This document shows, piece after piece, positions 16,659 to 26,470 of a stretch of DNA of 64,000 bases. Position numbers and translations under genes: made by a program. Within the stretch, counting starts at the first letter, position 1; each line of letters begins with the position of its first letter. Location of the stretch: contig NZ_CP032157.1 of NCBI RefSeq assembly GCF_003555545.1, positions 624,546 through 688,545 on the forward strand. The letters run 5' to 3'. The notes under the pieces were generated by a model, which had not been told where the DNA came from, did not search any database, and saw only the letters and a list, made by a program, of their open reading frames with translations. Source of the DNA: Paraflavitalea soli (GTDB lineage Bacteria; Bacteroidota; Bacteroidia; Chitinophagales; Chitinophagaceae).

Positions 16659-17862
16659 AGTCATTCACCAGGAAGTAAACGATCCGGCAGGCATTGCCGG
16701 CGCTTTGGCTGTTTTTCTCAGCCGCTATTTTTAATTGCAGTGTATGTTTCCCTTTCTTAAGATCATTGCCCAATAGCAGGTACCAGGGCAGGTGCAAAGA
16801 CTTGCTCCATTGCGTAAAGAGATCAACTTCTTTGAAGGGACCATTATCAACGGAATAAGACAGTATGCCCGCGTCTTTTCCCGATACAATGGCGATGCCA
16901 ATAGCCGTGCCTTTAAAGGGCAAGGTGAGCGTGGCGCCGGGTGTAGTGGCCACCAGCATAGGCTTGTGCACAAAACCAGGGCGGGTATGCAGCCCTTCAG
17001 TGGGTGTCCAGTTGGGGATTAATTCCCACCCTTCAGCAAGTCGGGCATTTTCAATGCTATAATACCGTCCATTTTCCAATGCCTGTTTGTTGAGTGCTTT
17101 GGGCAACGGGTAGGGGAGTATGTTGAGTGAATGAACCTTTTCCAGCTCCATAGCGCACCTTTGCAGCAATTCACGGATGCTAGCAAAATACAATTGTTGC
17201 CCAAAAGGAGAGGGATGCAAATCCTTAAAGTCTTTCTCCCAACTAAACTCGCCATGGCGCATCCGGTCATGTACTTCTTTGGCGAGATTGATAAAGGGAA
17301 GGTTGTAGTGTTTCGCGATCAATGCATGATTGGCGACCTCGGTGGGTACCTGGTTGTTATCGTAATCTTTTGTTTTATCGGAATCAGCAAAGGCCATCAG
17401 TACAATATCCATGGCAGGATTGGTTTTGCGGGCATGGCGTACGATCCCTTCCAGGGTGTGTACCTGCGTAAGACTGTCGGTGCCATTGACATGATCGTTC
17501 ACCGCCGCTTCCAGGAACAGCAGGTCTATTTGCCCGGAGTCCAGTACGTCCCTTTGTAAACGGAATACATGCGGCAGGCTGCCCAGTGAAGGGATACCGG
17601 CATTGATAAAACGGAAATCAATGGCCGGATAACTTTGCCGCAGGAAGGAATCTACTTTATTCCGCCATCCCTGCATGTTGGTAATGGAACCTCCCAGGAA
17701 GGCTACGGTGATCTGCCGGCCCTTGCCGAACGCAGCATAGAAATTCCTTAATCCGCTTCCGCTTTGGATATACGGATCATAGGGCAGCGGCTTTATGTCC
17801 TGGGCCATGGTGGTGAGCAGGAGGCAGCAACTAACAGACAGCAGGGCAAAATGGCGGTACAT
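16657..17862 (-). CDS. Secreted SGNH/GDSL hydrolase
   Basis: 401 residues with a signal peptide (LLSVSCCLLLTTMAQ). The SGNH blocks are visible: block I GGSIT near residue 58 (nucleophile Ser), block II Gly/Asn in INAGIPSLGS, block III AAVND, and block V DLHPSPFG with Asp and His of the triad. A C-terminal beta domain of about 150 residues probably binds carbohydrate or stabilises the fold. It likely removes acetyl or other esters from polysaccharide. An imperfect dyad at 17934-17959, 72 bases upstream, is shared with the promoter of the AraC regulator at 20892. Confidence 0.86.
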   Translation of the reverse strand: MYRHFALLSVSCCLLLTTMAQDIKPLPYDPYIQSGSGLRNFYAAFGKGRQITVAFLGGSITNMQGWRNKVDSFLRQSYPAIDFRFINAGIPSLGSLPHVFRLQRDVLDSGQIDLLFLEAAVNDHVNGTDSLTQVHTLEGIVRHARKTNPAMDIVLMAFADSDKTKDYDNNQVPTEVANHALIAKHYNLPFINLAKEVHDRMRHGEFSWEKDFKDLHPSPFGQQLYFASIRELLQRCAMELEKVHSLNILPYPLPKALNKQALENGRYYSIENARLAEGWELIPNWTPTEGLHTRPGFVHKPMLVATTPGATLTLPFKGTAIGIAIVSGKDAGILSYSVDNGPFKEVDLFTQWSKSLHLPWYLLLGNDLKKGKHTLQLKIAAEKNSQSAGNACRIVYFLVND

Positions 17863-17933
17863 GCAATTGTTTTAGAACTTGCAAGCTATCCTTTCACCCG
17901 CGTTTGGCAAACAAATACAGCAGCTAATTGATA

Positions 17934-17959
17934 TACTATTTTAACATCCATAAATAGTG
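17934..17959. promoter_or_regulatory. Operator-like dyad upstream of SGNH hydrolase
   Basis: TACTAT-T-TTAACATC-CATA-AATAGTG. It shares 21 fixed positions with 20822-20846 in front of the AraC gene and has ACTAT/ATAGT ends. Confidence 0.4.
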
Positions 17960-18099
17960 AGCCCGTCACCCCCTGCAAGTTCTGCCATGCAGGGCAAAAC
18001 AAGCAGAGGTGACAGGCTGCTTAGGGGATAAAAGAAACCATCCTGCACATAAAAGCTTTGGCAAGGTGGGCCGCCCTGCCGTACCGCAATTGCAGCGCA

Positions 18100-18119
18100 G
18101 TCCCGCAGTATTGCGGGAC
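18100..18119 (-). terminator. Hairpin downstream of ppsA
   Basis: A perfect 8-bp stem GTCCCGCA/TGCGGGAC around loop GTAT, 23 bases after the ppsA stop. There is no T run on the minus strand, so it is a weak or factor-assisted terminator at best. Confidence 0.4.
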
Positions 18120-18141
18120 GACTCACCTTAATCCATACCGC

Positions 18142-20577
18142 TTAGGCAATCAATACTTTTAGTTGCTTTTCAATGCTATGAATGGCTTTGACTGTTTTGT
18201 AATAAGAGTCCGGTGTTACGGAAATAGAATCGATACCCATCTCTACCAGGAACTGTGCAAAGTCGGGAAAGTCCGAAGGCCCTTGTCCGCAAATCCCTAC
18301 CGGGATGCCGGCTTCCCGCGCCGCCCTGATCAACATGGTGATCATTGATTTGACCGCCTCATTGCGCTCGTCATAGATATGGGCTACCAGCGAGGAATCC
18401 CTGTCCAGGCCCAGCACCAGTTGTGTAAGGTCATTGGAGCCAATGGAGAAGCCATCGATGTGGCGGGCAAATTGCCGGGCCATGATGATATTCGAAGGCA
18501 ATTCTGCCATCAATACCACTTGTAAGCCATCAGTTCCCCGCTCCAGCCCTCCTTCTTTCATGGCATCGTATACCTGTAACAGCTCTGTTACCGTACGGCA
18601 AAAAGGGATCATCACCACGATATTCTTCAGTCCCATTTTTTCCCTGGCCATTTTGATGGCCTTGCATTCCAGCAGGAAAGCTTCCTTGTATTGAGGTGAG
18701 TAATACCGGGAGGCGCCACGCCAGCCGATCATGGGGTTTTCTTCTGCCGGTTCAAAATGGTTGCCGCCCAGCAGGTTGAAATACTCATTGCTTTTGAAGT
18801 CCGAAAAACGTACCAGCACCTTATGCGGATAAAATGCAGCGGCTATCTTAGCCACTCCCTGCGATAGTTTCTGTACAAAGAAATCTTCCTCATCTGCGTA
18901 TCCTTTGGTAATATCGTTGATGGCGGCCGTGAGGTGGTTATCCTTCAATGCACGGTGGCGCAGGAGCGCCAGCGGATGCACTCTGATGTAGTTGTTGATG
19001 ATAAATTCCTCGCGGGCCAGGCCAATGCCCTTGCAGGGCAGGCTGGCAAAGCGGAAGGCCATATCGGGCGATGCTACATTGAGCAATACCGGTGTATCCA
19101 CTTCCGGGAAAGAACTGAGGTCATAAGAGGCTGTTTCAAAGGGAATAATGCCGCTATAGATCAATCCTGTCTCTCCTTCAGCACAGGAGGCGGTGATGGT
19201 TTGCCCTTCCTGCAGCAATTGCGTGGCATTGCCACAGCCTACAATGGCAGGTACGCCCATTTCACGGGCCACAATGGCTGCATGGCAGGTCCTGCCTCCT
19301 TTATTGGTGATGATGGCCGACGCTTTTTTCATGATGGGCTCCCAATCGGGGTCCGTCATATCTGTTACCAATACATCTCCTGCTTCAAACTGCAGGCTAT
19401 GCATGTCTTTTGTATCTGTGGCATCCAATAGGCGCACCCGGCCGCTGGCAATCTTATCGCTTACTGCAATGCCTTTGGCGATTATCTTACCGGCCCTGCC
19501 GGCATCCTTCATCGTGTACTCCGTAAAAGCGCCTGCCTGCCGGCGGGAGTGAATGGTCTCTGGCCGGGCCTGTACAATGTACAGTTGACGGGACATGCCG
19601 TCCACGGCCCACTCTACATCCATGGGGCACCAGCGCTGGTGCAGACCGGAATAGTATTTTTCAATTTCCATTACCCATTTGCTCAGTTGGAGTATCACCG
19701 TATCTTCCAGGCAGAAATGGTTTTTCTCATAAGGGCTGGTGCCTACAATCGCCACACGCTCGCCGGGTTCATCACCATACACCATCTTTTTATCTTTGGC
19801 ACCCAGTTTCTTTTCAATGATGGCCTGGTATCCTTTCTGTAAGGCAGGTTTGAATACGATGAACTCATCGGGCGAAATAGTGCCTTGCACTACCAGTTCG
19901 CCCAGGCCATAAGCGCCATTGATCACGATGGCATCTTTAAAACCACTTTCTGTGTCCAGTGAGAATGCTACGCCGGAGGCGCCCAGATCAGCCCGCACCA
20001 TTTTTTGTACACATACCGACAGGCCGATCTTGAAATGATCGTATCCAAAGCGCTGGCGATAACTAATGGCCCTGTCGGTGAACAGGGAGGCAAAACAGCG
20101 TTTCACCGATTCCAGCAGTTGATCCAGCCCTCTTACATTGAGGTAGGTATCCTGTTGTCCGGCAAAGGAAGCATCTGGCAGGTCTTCAGCAGTAGCAGAG
20201 GAGCGCACGGCTACATCCGTACACAGTTGTTTGTGCTGATCCGACAGGTGATCGTAGGCATCACTGATCTGGTCGATCATTTCCGGGGGCAAGGGACTGC
20301 GGGAGATCAATTGTCTTACCGCTGCGCCACTTTGTTGCAGCGACGCCATATCATCGGGCTGCACTGCTTCAATAAGTTGTCGTATCCGTTCTTCCAGTTT
20401 GTTGAAGCGGATAAACCGGGTATATCCTGCTACCGTGATGATAAATCCCTGGGGGATCTTTACGCCCAGTGGGGTAAGGTGTTGCAGCATTTCTCCGAGA
20501 GACGCGTTTTTCCCGCCTACCAGGTCTATATCCCTGATACCTGCCTGGCTAAGTTCCATAATGATCCGGCTTGACAT
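18142..20577 (-). CDS. ppsA: Phosphoenolpyruvate synthase
   Basis: 811 residues, close to the usual 790-800. It converts pyruvate, ATP and water to PEP, AMP and phosphate for gluconeogenesis in the cytoplasm. The N-terminal ATP-grasp part has GGKNASLGEML and VRSSATAEDLPDASFAGQQ. The swivelling phosphohistidine domain has GGRTCHAAIVARE with His432. The C-terminal PEP-binding barrel ends with GICGQGPSD carrying the catalytic Cys. The fucose locus in this window yields pyruvate, so this enzyme would feed that carbon into sugar synthesis (inference). The gene is divergent from the AraC regulator at 20892. Confidence 0.95.
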   Translation of the reverse strand: MSSRIIMELSQAGIRDIDLVGGKNASLGEMLQHLTPLGVKIPQGFIITVAGYTRFIRFNKLEERIRQLIEAVQPDDMASLQQSGAAVRQLISRSPLPPEMIDQISDAYDHLSDQHKQLCTDVAVRSSATAEDLPDASFAGQQDTYLNVRGLDQLLESVKRCFASLFTDRAISYRQRFGYDHFKIGLSVCVQKMVRADLGASGVAFSLDTESGFKDAIVINGAYGLGELVVQGTISPDEFIVFKPALQKGYQAIIEKKLGAKDKKMVYGDEPGERVAIVGTSPYEKNHFCLEDTVILQLSKWVMEIEKYYSGLHQRWCPMDVEWAVDGMSRQLYIVQARPETIHSRRQAGAFTEYTMKDAGRAGKIIAKGIAVSDKIASGRVRLLDATDTKDMHSLQFEAGDVLVTDMTDPDWEPIMKKASAIITNKGGRTCHAAIVAREMGVPAIVGCGNATQLLQEGQTITASCAEGETGLIYSGIIPFETASYDLSSFPEVDTPVLLNVASPDMAFRFASLPCKGIGLAREEFIINNYIRVHPLALLRHRALKDNHLTAAINDITKGYADEEDFFVQKLSQGVAKIAAAFYPHKVLVRFSDFKSNEYFNLLGGNHFEPAEENPMIGWRGASRYYSPQYKEAFLLECKAIKMAREKMGLKNIVVMIPFCRTVTELLQVYDAMKEGGLERGTDGLQVVLMAELPSNIIMARQFARHIDGFSIGSNDLTQLVLGLDRDSSLVAHIYDERNEAVKSMITMLIRAAREAGIPVGICGQGPSDFPDFAQFLVEMGIDSISVTPDSYYKTVKAIHSIEKQLKVLIA

Positions 20578-20891
20578 GTGTTTTTGTTTTTCAGATTATA
20601 GTAAGAGCAAAGGATTTCCCGCTCATTTTTGAATGAGTTACATAAAGACACCAAGGACCGACTGGATTATTGTAAGTACAATGAAAGCTAATGCAGGCAA
20701 TGGTTCCATGCAGCAGCAGGAATGCCTGAATTGTATATTGCAATCAATCGTAGCACCTGATTGCGTAACAAAAGTAGGTGCAAATATTAAAACCGCTTAC
20801 CATTCTCTTACCCAGTTTTTGTACTATCTTAACATCAGAAATAGTGTATGCAGTATATTTTATACCATGAAAGTATTAAAATCGATTTAGC
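20578..20891. other. Divergent regulatory region ppsA / AraC gene
   Basis: 314 bases between two divergent genes. It holds the operator-like dyad at 20822-20846. An open frame at 20633-20890 has no coding character (see rejected items). No other feature was recognised. Confidence 0.5.
20822..20846. promoter_or_regulatory. Operator-like dyad upstream of AraC regulator
   Basis: TACTAT-C-TTAACATC-AGA-AATAGTG, near-identical to 17934-17959. It ends 45 bases before the regulator's ATG and is probably an autoregulatory site. Confidence 0.4.
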
Positions 20892-21764
20892 ATGAAGGCC
20901 CACTTAATGAAGATCCACCTGGATGCTGAACATTCCTTCAGCGTGCGGCATGATATAGCACCTCATTTTTATGACCATTGGCATTATCATCCCGAGCTGG
21001 AGCTGGTACATATAATCAAGGGGTATGGGCGGCAGTTTATTGGTGATCACATCCACCACTTCAAGGCCAATGACATGATATTGCTGGGCGCTGATCTGCC
21101 ACACTGGTTTCGCAGCGATGAAAAGTTCCTGCGCAAGAATTCCACCTTACAGGTAGAGGCCATCATTGTTCATTTTACGCCGGAATGCCTGGGGGCCGAT
21201 TTCTTCCGGTTGCCGGAGAATAAAGACCTGCTCAAACTGTTTGATAAAGCTCAACAGGGCGTTCGTATTAAGAACCAGACTCGGGCCCTGGTGGCGGAAT
21301 ATATGCAGCAGTTGGTAACGGCCCGCAAAAGCGAACGCATCATCCTGCTTATGCAGGTGCTGCATACGATCGCAGGATCAAGGCAAACAAAGACGGTATG
21401 TAGTAAGGGGCTCGATTTTCATTACAATGACAGGGAGGCGGATCGTATGAATAATATCTACCAGTATATCATGAAGAACTTCTCCCGCGAGATCAGCCTG
21501 GAGCAGATCGCTAAAGTGGCCCATATCAGTCCCAATTCTTTCTGCCGGTATTTTAAGTCCCGTATCAAGAAGACCTTTTCACAGTTCCTGATGGAAGTGC
21601 GCATTGGTCATGCCTGCAAGCTGCTGGCTGAGACGCAAAAGAGTATTGCGGAAGTATGTTATGAAAGCGGCTTCAATAATTTCTCCAATTTCAACCGCCA
21701 TTTCAAATCCATTACCACCAAAACACCCATGGCGCACAGGAAACATTATCAGAATACGGAATAG
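20892..21764 (+). CDS. AraC-family transcriptional regulator
   Basis: 290 residues; ATG 20892, or ATG 20907 (MKIHLDAEHS). The N-terminal cupin domain binds an effector: DHWHYHPELELVHIIKGYGR and GDHIHHFKANDMILLGADLPHWF. The C-terminal double helix-turn-helix covers about residues 180-285, with EISLEQIAKVAHISPNSFCR and AEVCYESGFNNFSNFNRHFK. Such cupin-AraC regulators in Bacteroidota usually control sugar genes. Shared operator-like dyads suggest it controls itself and the SGNH hydrolase at 16657; the effector is unknown. Confidence 0.9.
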   Translation: MKAHLMKIHLDAEHSFSVRHDIAPHFYDHWHYHPELELVHIIKGYGRQFIGDHIHHFKANDMILLGADLPHWFRSDEKFLRKNSTLQVEAIIVHFTPECLGADFFRLPENKDLLKLFDKAQQGVRIKNQTRALVAEYMQQLVTARKSERIILLMQVLHTIAGSRQTKTVCSKGLDFHYNDREADRMNNIYQYIMKNFSREISLEQIAKVAHISPNSFCRYFKSRIKKTFSQFLMEVRIGHACKLLAETQKSIAEVCYESGFNNFSNFNRHFKSITTKTPMAHRKHYQNTE

Positions 21765-21842
21765 AGAAGACAGTATATAGAATACAGCAGTTGAAAGACC
21801 TGGAGTTAAAGGGGCTGAGTCGGGGTAGTAAGCCGGGCTGCC

Positions 21843-22340
21843 TTAAAAGATAAGGTAAAAGGCCAGTGTGCTCAAGGCGATGCCAAAGCAAAAGTATACC
21901 TGCTTTCGCTTGCCCGGGATGCCGGTTTTTATTATACCCAGCGTCATCAGCAGGGAGTGAATGATCAGGTAGGCCATCACGCCATAGCCCCAATAGTTAC
22001 CGTTAATGGTGCCGATATCACTTATGTAACACCGGCCCTCCTTTTCGCACCAGGACAAACGGGCTGGCCTTCTGCATAGCAATGTCTTTTGTATTTGAAA
22101 GGTGTCACCTATGAGTACAGCATTGTATAAATATTCCGGTACCTTGTATTTGTTGCCCGCCTTGGTTAAAAAGAAATAGGTCAGCCAACTATCTACTTCT
22201 GTTCTTGTTCTTGATGTAGTGCCATTGTCCAGCACTTCCATTTGCTGATGTTTTGGTAAGAGGAAGTTGTCGCTGGTGATCATAATGCCAATTGCCAGCG
22301 ATAGCCAGATTAATATGCGGTGGGTGGGTGGGGCTGCCAT
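21843..22340 (-). CDS. Membrane protein of unknown function
   Basis: 165 residues with an N-terminal helix (ILIWLSLAIGIMI), an outside domain with three Cys (LLCRRPARLSWCEKEGRCYI), and two C-terminal helices (YGVMAYLIIHSLLMTLGII and VYFCFGIALSTLAFYLIF). No family is recognised. It starts five bases after the stop codon of the upstream 309-residue gene on the same strand, so they form an operon. Function unknown. Confidence 0.6.
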   Translation of the reverse strand: MAAPPTHRILIWLSLAIGIMITSDNFLLPKHQQMEVLDNGTTSRTRTEVDSWLTYFFLTKAGNKYKVPEYLYNAVLIGDTFQIQKTLLCRRPARLSWCEKEGRCYISDIGTINGNYWGYGVMAYLIIHSLLMTLGIIKTGIPGKRKQVYFCFGIALSTLAFYLIF

Positions 22341-22345
22341 AATTA

Positions 22346-23275
22346 TTACTGTAGCTCATTCATCATATCGAGAAACTTCTCCGGCGGAAAGAACTGTATC
22401 GTTTTTTCATCCAGTGTATAAGGTAAGGGGTAAAATGCATTGTCGTAATACCAATATAGCTTATCGCTGATGGAGCCCGGTCCTTCCTGGTGCATGCCGT
22501 TAATGACCGGTATCAGGCCCGTAATCACCCGCACAGCTTCGCTGCTTTCAATAGGGTAGATCAATACAGCATGCCGGTGCGGAATGCCCACCAATGACCC
22601 GTAAGTGCCCACTAAACGGCTGTCATGGGGTAAATCAAAAACAATATTGGGCGTGAAGAAATGCTCGCCGGTTACAAACCAGATATCAAAATCACCCAGG
22701 CGCTCCCGGGAAATATCAAATTGGTAATTGGACTTTACATTGATGATGCCTATTCCAAAAAGCTCATCCTCTGATTTTTTCCATAGAATGCTTTGTTCGG
22801 GTTTTACATTCGATACACTGTGGGGAAAATCAAATACCAGCATGGCAATAATATCTTCTGTTATGCGCCTGGTGATGATAATGTCGTCGCTAATATGCGA
22901 CAAATAATCCTGCGCATATAACCTTACCCCAAGGTGGCTTTTTACATACTCATAATCATGCGCCTGGCTGTTGAAGTCCTGATTGAAGCGGTCAATATGA
23001 CCAAAGGAATCAAAATGCCGGGTGATCAATTCTTTCCACTCCTTGATGGGTGATTGATTACACTGCTGGGCAATATTAACCAACCCGTGATTCGTTTTTT
23101 CCTGCTCTTCGTTTTCAACTATTACTACACCTTCGTTGTAAGCAAATTCAGCCTTCTTTTTCCTGAAATAGGTTTCTATATGGCTGATGAAAGTATTGTA
23201 TTCGTCCTGTTTAAAGAAAGAGGCCCATTCGGGTACCGGGTATATGGGTCTTTTACGCTTGAAGAATGAAAACAC
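22346..23275 (-). CDS. Cytoplasmic protein, DUF1444-like
   Basis: 309 residues, no signal peptide. The part from LGVRLYAQDYL through the VFDFPHSV block, then ELFGIGIINVKS and FDIWFVTGEHFFTPNIVF, resembles the layout of the DUF1444 (YtpQ) family, including a C-terminal stretch with HRHAVLIYPI. The similarity is by pattern only. No catalytic motif is seen. It is the first gene of a two-gene operon with the membrane protein at 21843. Function unknown. Confidence 0.55.
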   Translation of the reverse strand: MFSFFKRKRPIYPVPEWASFFKQDEYNTFISHIETYFRKKKAEFAYNEGVVIVENEEQEKTNHGLVNIAQQCNQSPIKEWKELITRHFDSFGHIDRFNQDFNSQAHDYEYVKSHLGVRLYAQDYLSHISDDIIITRRITEDIIAMLVFDFPHSVSNVKPEQSILWKKSEDELFGIGIINVKSNYQFDISRERLGDFDIWFVTGEHFFTPNIVFDLPHDSRLVGTYGSLVGIPHRHAVLIYPIESSEAVRVITGLIPVINGMHQEGPGSISDKLYWYYDNAFYPLPYTLDEKTIQFFPPEKFLDMMNELQ

Positions 23276-23472
23276 GTGCTGGGTGGTTGGGTTTTAAGGG
23301 TTTTTCTTAATGTCGTCCCAATATAGAGCGCGACGGTAATACCTGCAAGTGCGGTGATGGCCTGTCGAGACCTTTTATTTATTGTGCATTGGTCTGGAAT
23401 TTATTTTTCCATTGCTCGCCGGGTGTGGATTTATTTAGCTTTCTGGCCTTACTTTTGTGAAAATTTTCGTGC

Positions 23473-23841
23473 TTGAAGCAAGCGGGCGCTATATTATTGC
23501 TGGTGATCGTAATGGCACAAACCTTCAGCAAATGCTGTGTGGTACTGAGTTTTGCCATCAACCAGCGTGCTATAGCAGCTACTTTATGTGAGAACCGCGC
23601 AAAGCCCAATTCCGATTGTCATGGTAAATGTTACCTGCGCAAGCGGATGGCTGCACAGGAAAAACAGGAAGGCGCTCCGCTCAATGGCGGCAAAGAAAAA
23701 TTTGAAGTGCTGTTGTTCAACGAAGTATCAAAAGAGATGACCGTTGAACCCCTTACAGTGATAGCCACCCCATTCTCCATGTATGCTGCGGCTCCCATCC
23801 AACGGGACAATGCCGCCATCTTCCACCCTCCACGCGCTTAA
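23473..23841 (+). CDS. Small secreted four-Cys protein ahead of a TonB receptor
   Basis: 122 residues from a TTG start. A hydrophobic N-terminus (AGAILLLVIVMAQTFSKCC) is a signal peptide or anchor. The conserved-looking centre is LCENRAKPNSDCHGKCYL, a CxN-x(7)-CxGKC-type motif seen in small Bacteroidota proteins next to TonB receptors. The Cys pattern and context suggest metal (iron or copper) binding or sensing, but this is inference. It is followed by the TonB-dependent receptor (24125) and a PepSY protein (26471), all on the plus strand. Confidence 0.65.
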   Translation: MKQAGAILLLVIVMAQTFSKCCVVLSFAINQRAIAATLCENRAKPNSDCHGKCYLRKRMAAQEKQEGAPLNGGKEKFEVLLFNEVSKEMTVEPLTVIATPFSMYAAAPIQRDNAAIFHPPRA

Positions 23842-24124
23842 TTAATTGATTACAATCAATGTTCGGATGCTATTGGTGTACGCATTGCTTACCGGTGAGC
23901 AGTGTAATAAACCTCTGGTGATCTGTTTTCCCGGCCTCCGTGTAAGGCGTTGTATGACATGCGCAGCAAGTGTAATGCTACGCTGGTAATACGTGCCTGT
24001 TCCGGAACCGGCCTGTCGATTCATGCTTTGAATTGCTCACTTCATGCACTATGTGATTGAAGTGGCCCATTGTTCCATGCACTTTTGCGGCGGCAAAGGT
24101 TGCTCCAACTTCAGCCAAAACCGG

Positions 24125-26467
24125 ATGATTATGAAATCAGTGATCAAATACCTTATCACGCTTTGTTGCGTATTGTTCATACAATCCCTGTACGCCCAAT
24201 CGGGCCCCTGTAAGGGAAAAGTAATTGATGGTATTACCAAAGAGCCTATAGCCCATGCTTCCATCCAGATCAACAACGCGAAGCAGGGAACTTATACGAA
24301 TAACAAAGGAGAGTTTGAATGGCCATTCAATGGCACACAGCAGGAACTGCTTGTATCTTTTATAGGTTACCAACCACTTACTGTGTTGGTCAATCAACAG
24401 CAATCCTCCCTGGTGATCGAGTTGCAGTCCAGCAACAACACCATGCAGGAAGTAGTGATCTCTGCCAACCGCGATGTGGCGCGCCGTTCACAGGCACCCG
24501 TGGCGATCAATACCCTCACCGCGAAGACAATACAGGATACCCGGCCCATTACGGCCGACCAGGTACTGAATAAAGTAAGTGGCGTATACATGGTCAACCT
24601 GGGCAATGAGCAGCATTCCATGAGTATTCGCCAGCCAATGACCACCAAGAGCCTGTTCCTCTACCTCGAAGACGGTATTCCCATTCGTACTACAGGTTTG
24701 TTCAACCACAATGCTTTGCTGGAAATGAATATGGCGGCTGTACGTAACATCGAAGTGATCAAAGGGCCTTCCTCTTCTCTCTATGGTAGTGAGGCCATTG
24801 GTGGGGTAGTGAACTTCATCACCCTGGCACCTACTGCCCTTCCTTCGCTGAAACTGTCCGTACAAGGCAATGATATCGGCTATAAAAGGGCCGACGTGCA
24901 GACCGGCTTCACCAGCGGCAAATGGGGCGTAAGTGTAAATGGCTATTATGCCGATAAACGCAATAGCTATATTGAGTACAGCGACTTTCATAAAGAGATC
25001 GTAAGCGCCCGCATTGATTATCGCTTCAGCGAAAAGACAATGCTTACCAACAGCATCACCTGGATGGATTACTACAGTGATATGCCGGGGGGAATTGACA
25101 GTACCAGGTTTGCCAATAGATCATTCAGCAATCCGCAGACCTTTACTTACCGCAAGGTGAGGTCCCTGCGCTACCGCTCCACCCTCAACCATGTATGGAA
25201 TGACAGGAGCAAGAGCAGTGTATCCCTGCTGTACCGCGACAATAGCATTGGCCAAAATCCTGCTTATGCTGTAAAAGATGATTACCGCCGGCAGGGTAAT
25301 GGCTGGGTAGGTAAAAAAGACCTGGCCCATGGGGAGATCAACGATGCTTCCTTCAACAGTTATGTGTTGATTGCGCAACACAAACAACAGTTTGGCTGGA
25401 AAGATGCCGCGATCATTGGTGGCATCAGTGCCGACATAAGCCCGTCTACTTACCGGGCCGATTATATCCGCATCAAAAAGGATTCCGTTTCCGGCAAGTA
25501 CCTGGGTTATGAATCCAAAGACAGTGTACTTACACATTACCGCAGTAATATCAACAACTATGCAGCCTTCCTCAATATGGAGCTGTCACCTGTGGAGAAG
25601 TTGCGCATCGTAGCTTCTTTGCGCTATGATCTTTTCCAATACAAATTTGATAATTACCTGAAGCCATCTGCCTTCAGCGGATCGCCCGATACTACCAATC
25701 ACTTCAGTGCCGTGAGCCCCAAGATTGGCTTTACTTACAACTTCAGTCGCTCAATAGGTGTTTATGCCAACTATAGCCAGGGTTTTGTACCGCCACAGGT
25801 TACAGAAATGTACAAGGGGGTAAAAGTACCCAACCTCGATCCTTCGGTTTTCTATAATTATGAGGCTGGTGGCTGGATCAGCCTGCTGAAAGGAAAGTTA
25901 AGTGCCGACCTGAGTATTTATTATCTCGATGGCACCAATGAAGTAGTATCCGTAAAACTGGATGATGGTTCTACGGAGAACCGCAATGCCGGTAAGACCT
26001 TGCACAAGGGTATTGAAATGGGTATTAATGCCAACCCTGTAAAAGATATCAGTTTCCGTTTTAGCGGCGCGTATAGTCGCCATGAATTTACCAGCTTCAA
26101 TGAGAAAGGCGTTAAGTACGATGGCAATGAAATGAATGGCGCACCCAACTGGATCTACAATACCGAGGTATGGTACCGTCCTTCTTATGTAAAAGGTTTA
26201 CGGGTAGGCGTGGAGTGGCAACACCTGGGCAGTTACTGGCTCGATCCCGTCAATACCGTGAAATACCCCGGCTTCAATGTGGTACACCTGCGGGCAGGTT
26301 ATCTATGGAAGGGGTATGAGGTGTGGGTGAATGCCATCAACCTGGGCGATAGCTATTATGCCTACACCGCCAGTAAAAGCAGTTTCGGGTATAGTTATAA
26401 TCCGGCTGAGCCACGCAATATCAATGTAGGCTTGTCCTGCGATTTTGGTCAATTCTTTAAAAAATAA
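24125..26467 (+). CDS. TonB-dependent outer-membrane receptor
   Basis: 780 residues from ATG 24125 (MIMKSVIKYL; ATG 24131 also possible). The earlier in-frame start at 24044 encodes a Cys/His-rich stretch that does not look like a signal peptide. Order: signal peptide ending LYAQ, a carboxypeptidase-regulatory-like domain (KGKVIDGITKEPIAHASIQI), a plug with IEVIKGPSSSLYGSEAIGGV, and a 22-strand barrel ending in Phe-Lys-Lys. It imports a scarce ligand across the outer membrane using TonB energy. With a four-Cys protein and a PepSY protein as neighbours, a metal complex is the likely ligand. No SusD follows, so it is not a glycan importer. Confidence 0.88.
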   Translation: MIMKSVIKYLITLCCVLFIQSLYAQSGPCKGKVIDGITKEPIAHASIQINNAKQGTYTNNKGEFEWPFNGTQQELLVSFIGYQPLTVLVNQQQSSLVIELQSSNNTMQEVVISANRDVARRSQAPVAINTLTAKTIQDTRPITADQVLNKVSGVYMVNLGNEQHSMSIRQPMTTKSLFLYLEDGIPIRTTGLFNHNALLEMNMAAVRNIEVIKGPSSSLYGSEAIGGVVNFITLAPTALPSLKLSVQGNDIGYKRADVQTGFTSGKWGVSVNGYYADKRNSYIEYSDFHKEIVSARIDYRFSEKTMLTNSITWMDYYSDMPGGIDSTRFANRSFSNPQTFTYRKVRSLRYRSTLNHVWNDRSKSSVSLLYRDNSIGQNPAYAVKDDYRRQGNGWVGKKDLAHGEINDASFNSYVLIAQHKQQFGWKDAAIIGGISADISPSTYRADYIRIKKDSVSGKYLGYESKDSVLTHYRSNINNYAAFLNMELSPVEKLRIVASLRYDLFQYKFDNYLKPSAFSGSPDTTNHFSAVSPKIGFTYNFSRSIGVYANYSQGFVPPQVTEMYKGVKVPNLDPSVFYNYEAGGWISLLKGKLSADLSIYYLDGTNEVVSVKLDDGSTENRNAGKTLHKGIEMGINANPVKDISFRFSGAYSRHEFTSFNEKGVKYDGNEMNGAPNWIYNTEVWYRPSYVKGLRVGVEWQHLGSYWLDPVNTVKYPGFNVVHLRAGYLWKGYEVWVNAINLGDSYYAYTASKSSFGYSYNPAEPRNINVGLSCDFGQFFKK

Positions 26468-26470
26468 GTC

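Noticed and set aside
20633-20890. 85-codon open frame before the AraC gene
   Set aside because: No recognisable domain or signal; it fills the regulatory gap and overlaps the operator-like dyad.
18142-21764. AraC regulator as the controller of the fucose locus
   Set aside because: It is 12 kb away and the dyad shared by its promoter and the SGNH gene was not found in the divergent promoter at 40539-40891.
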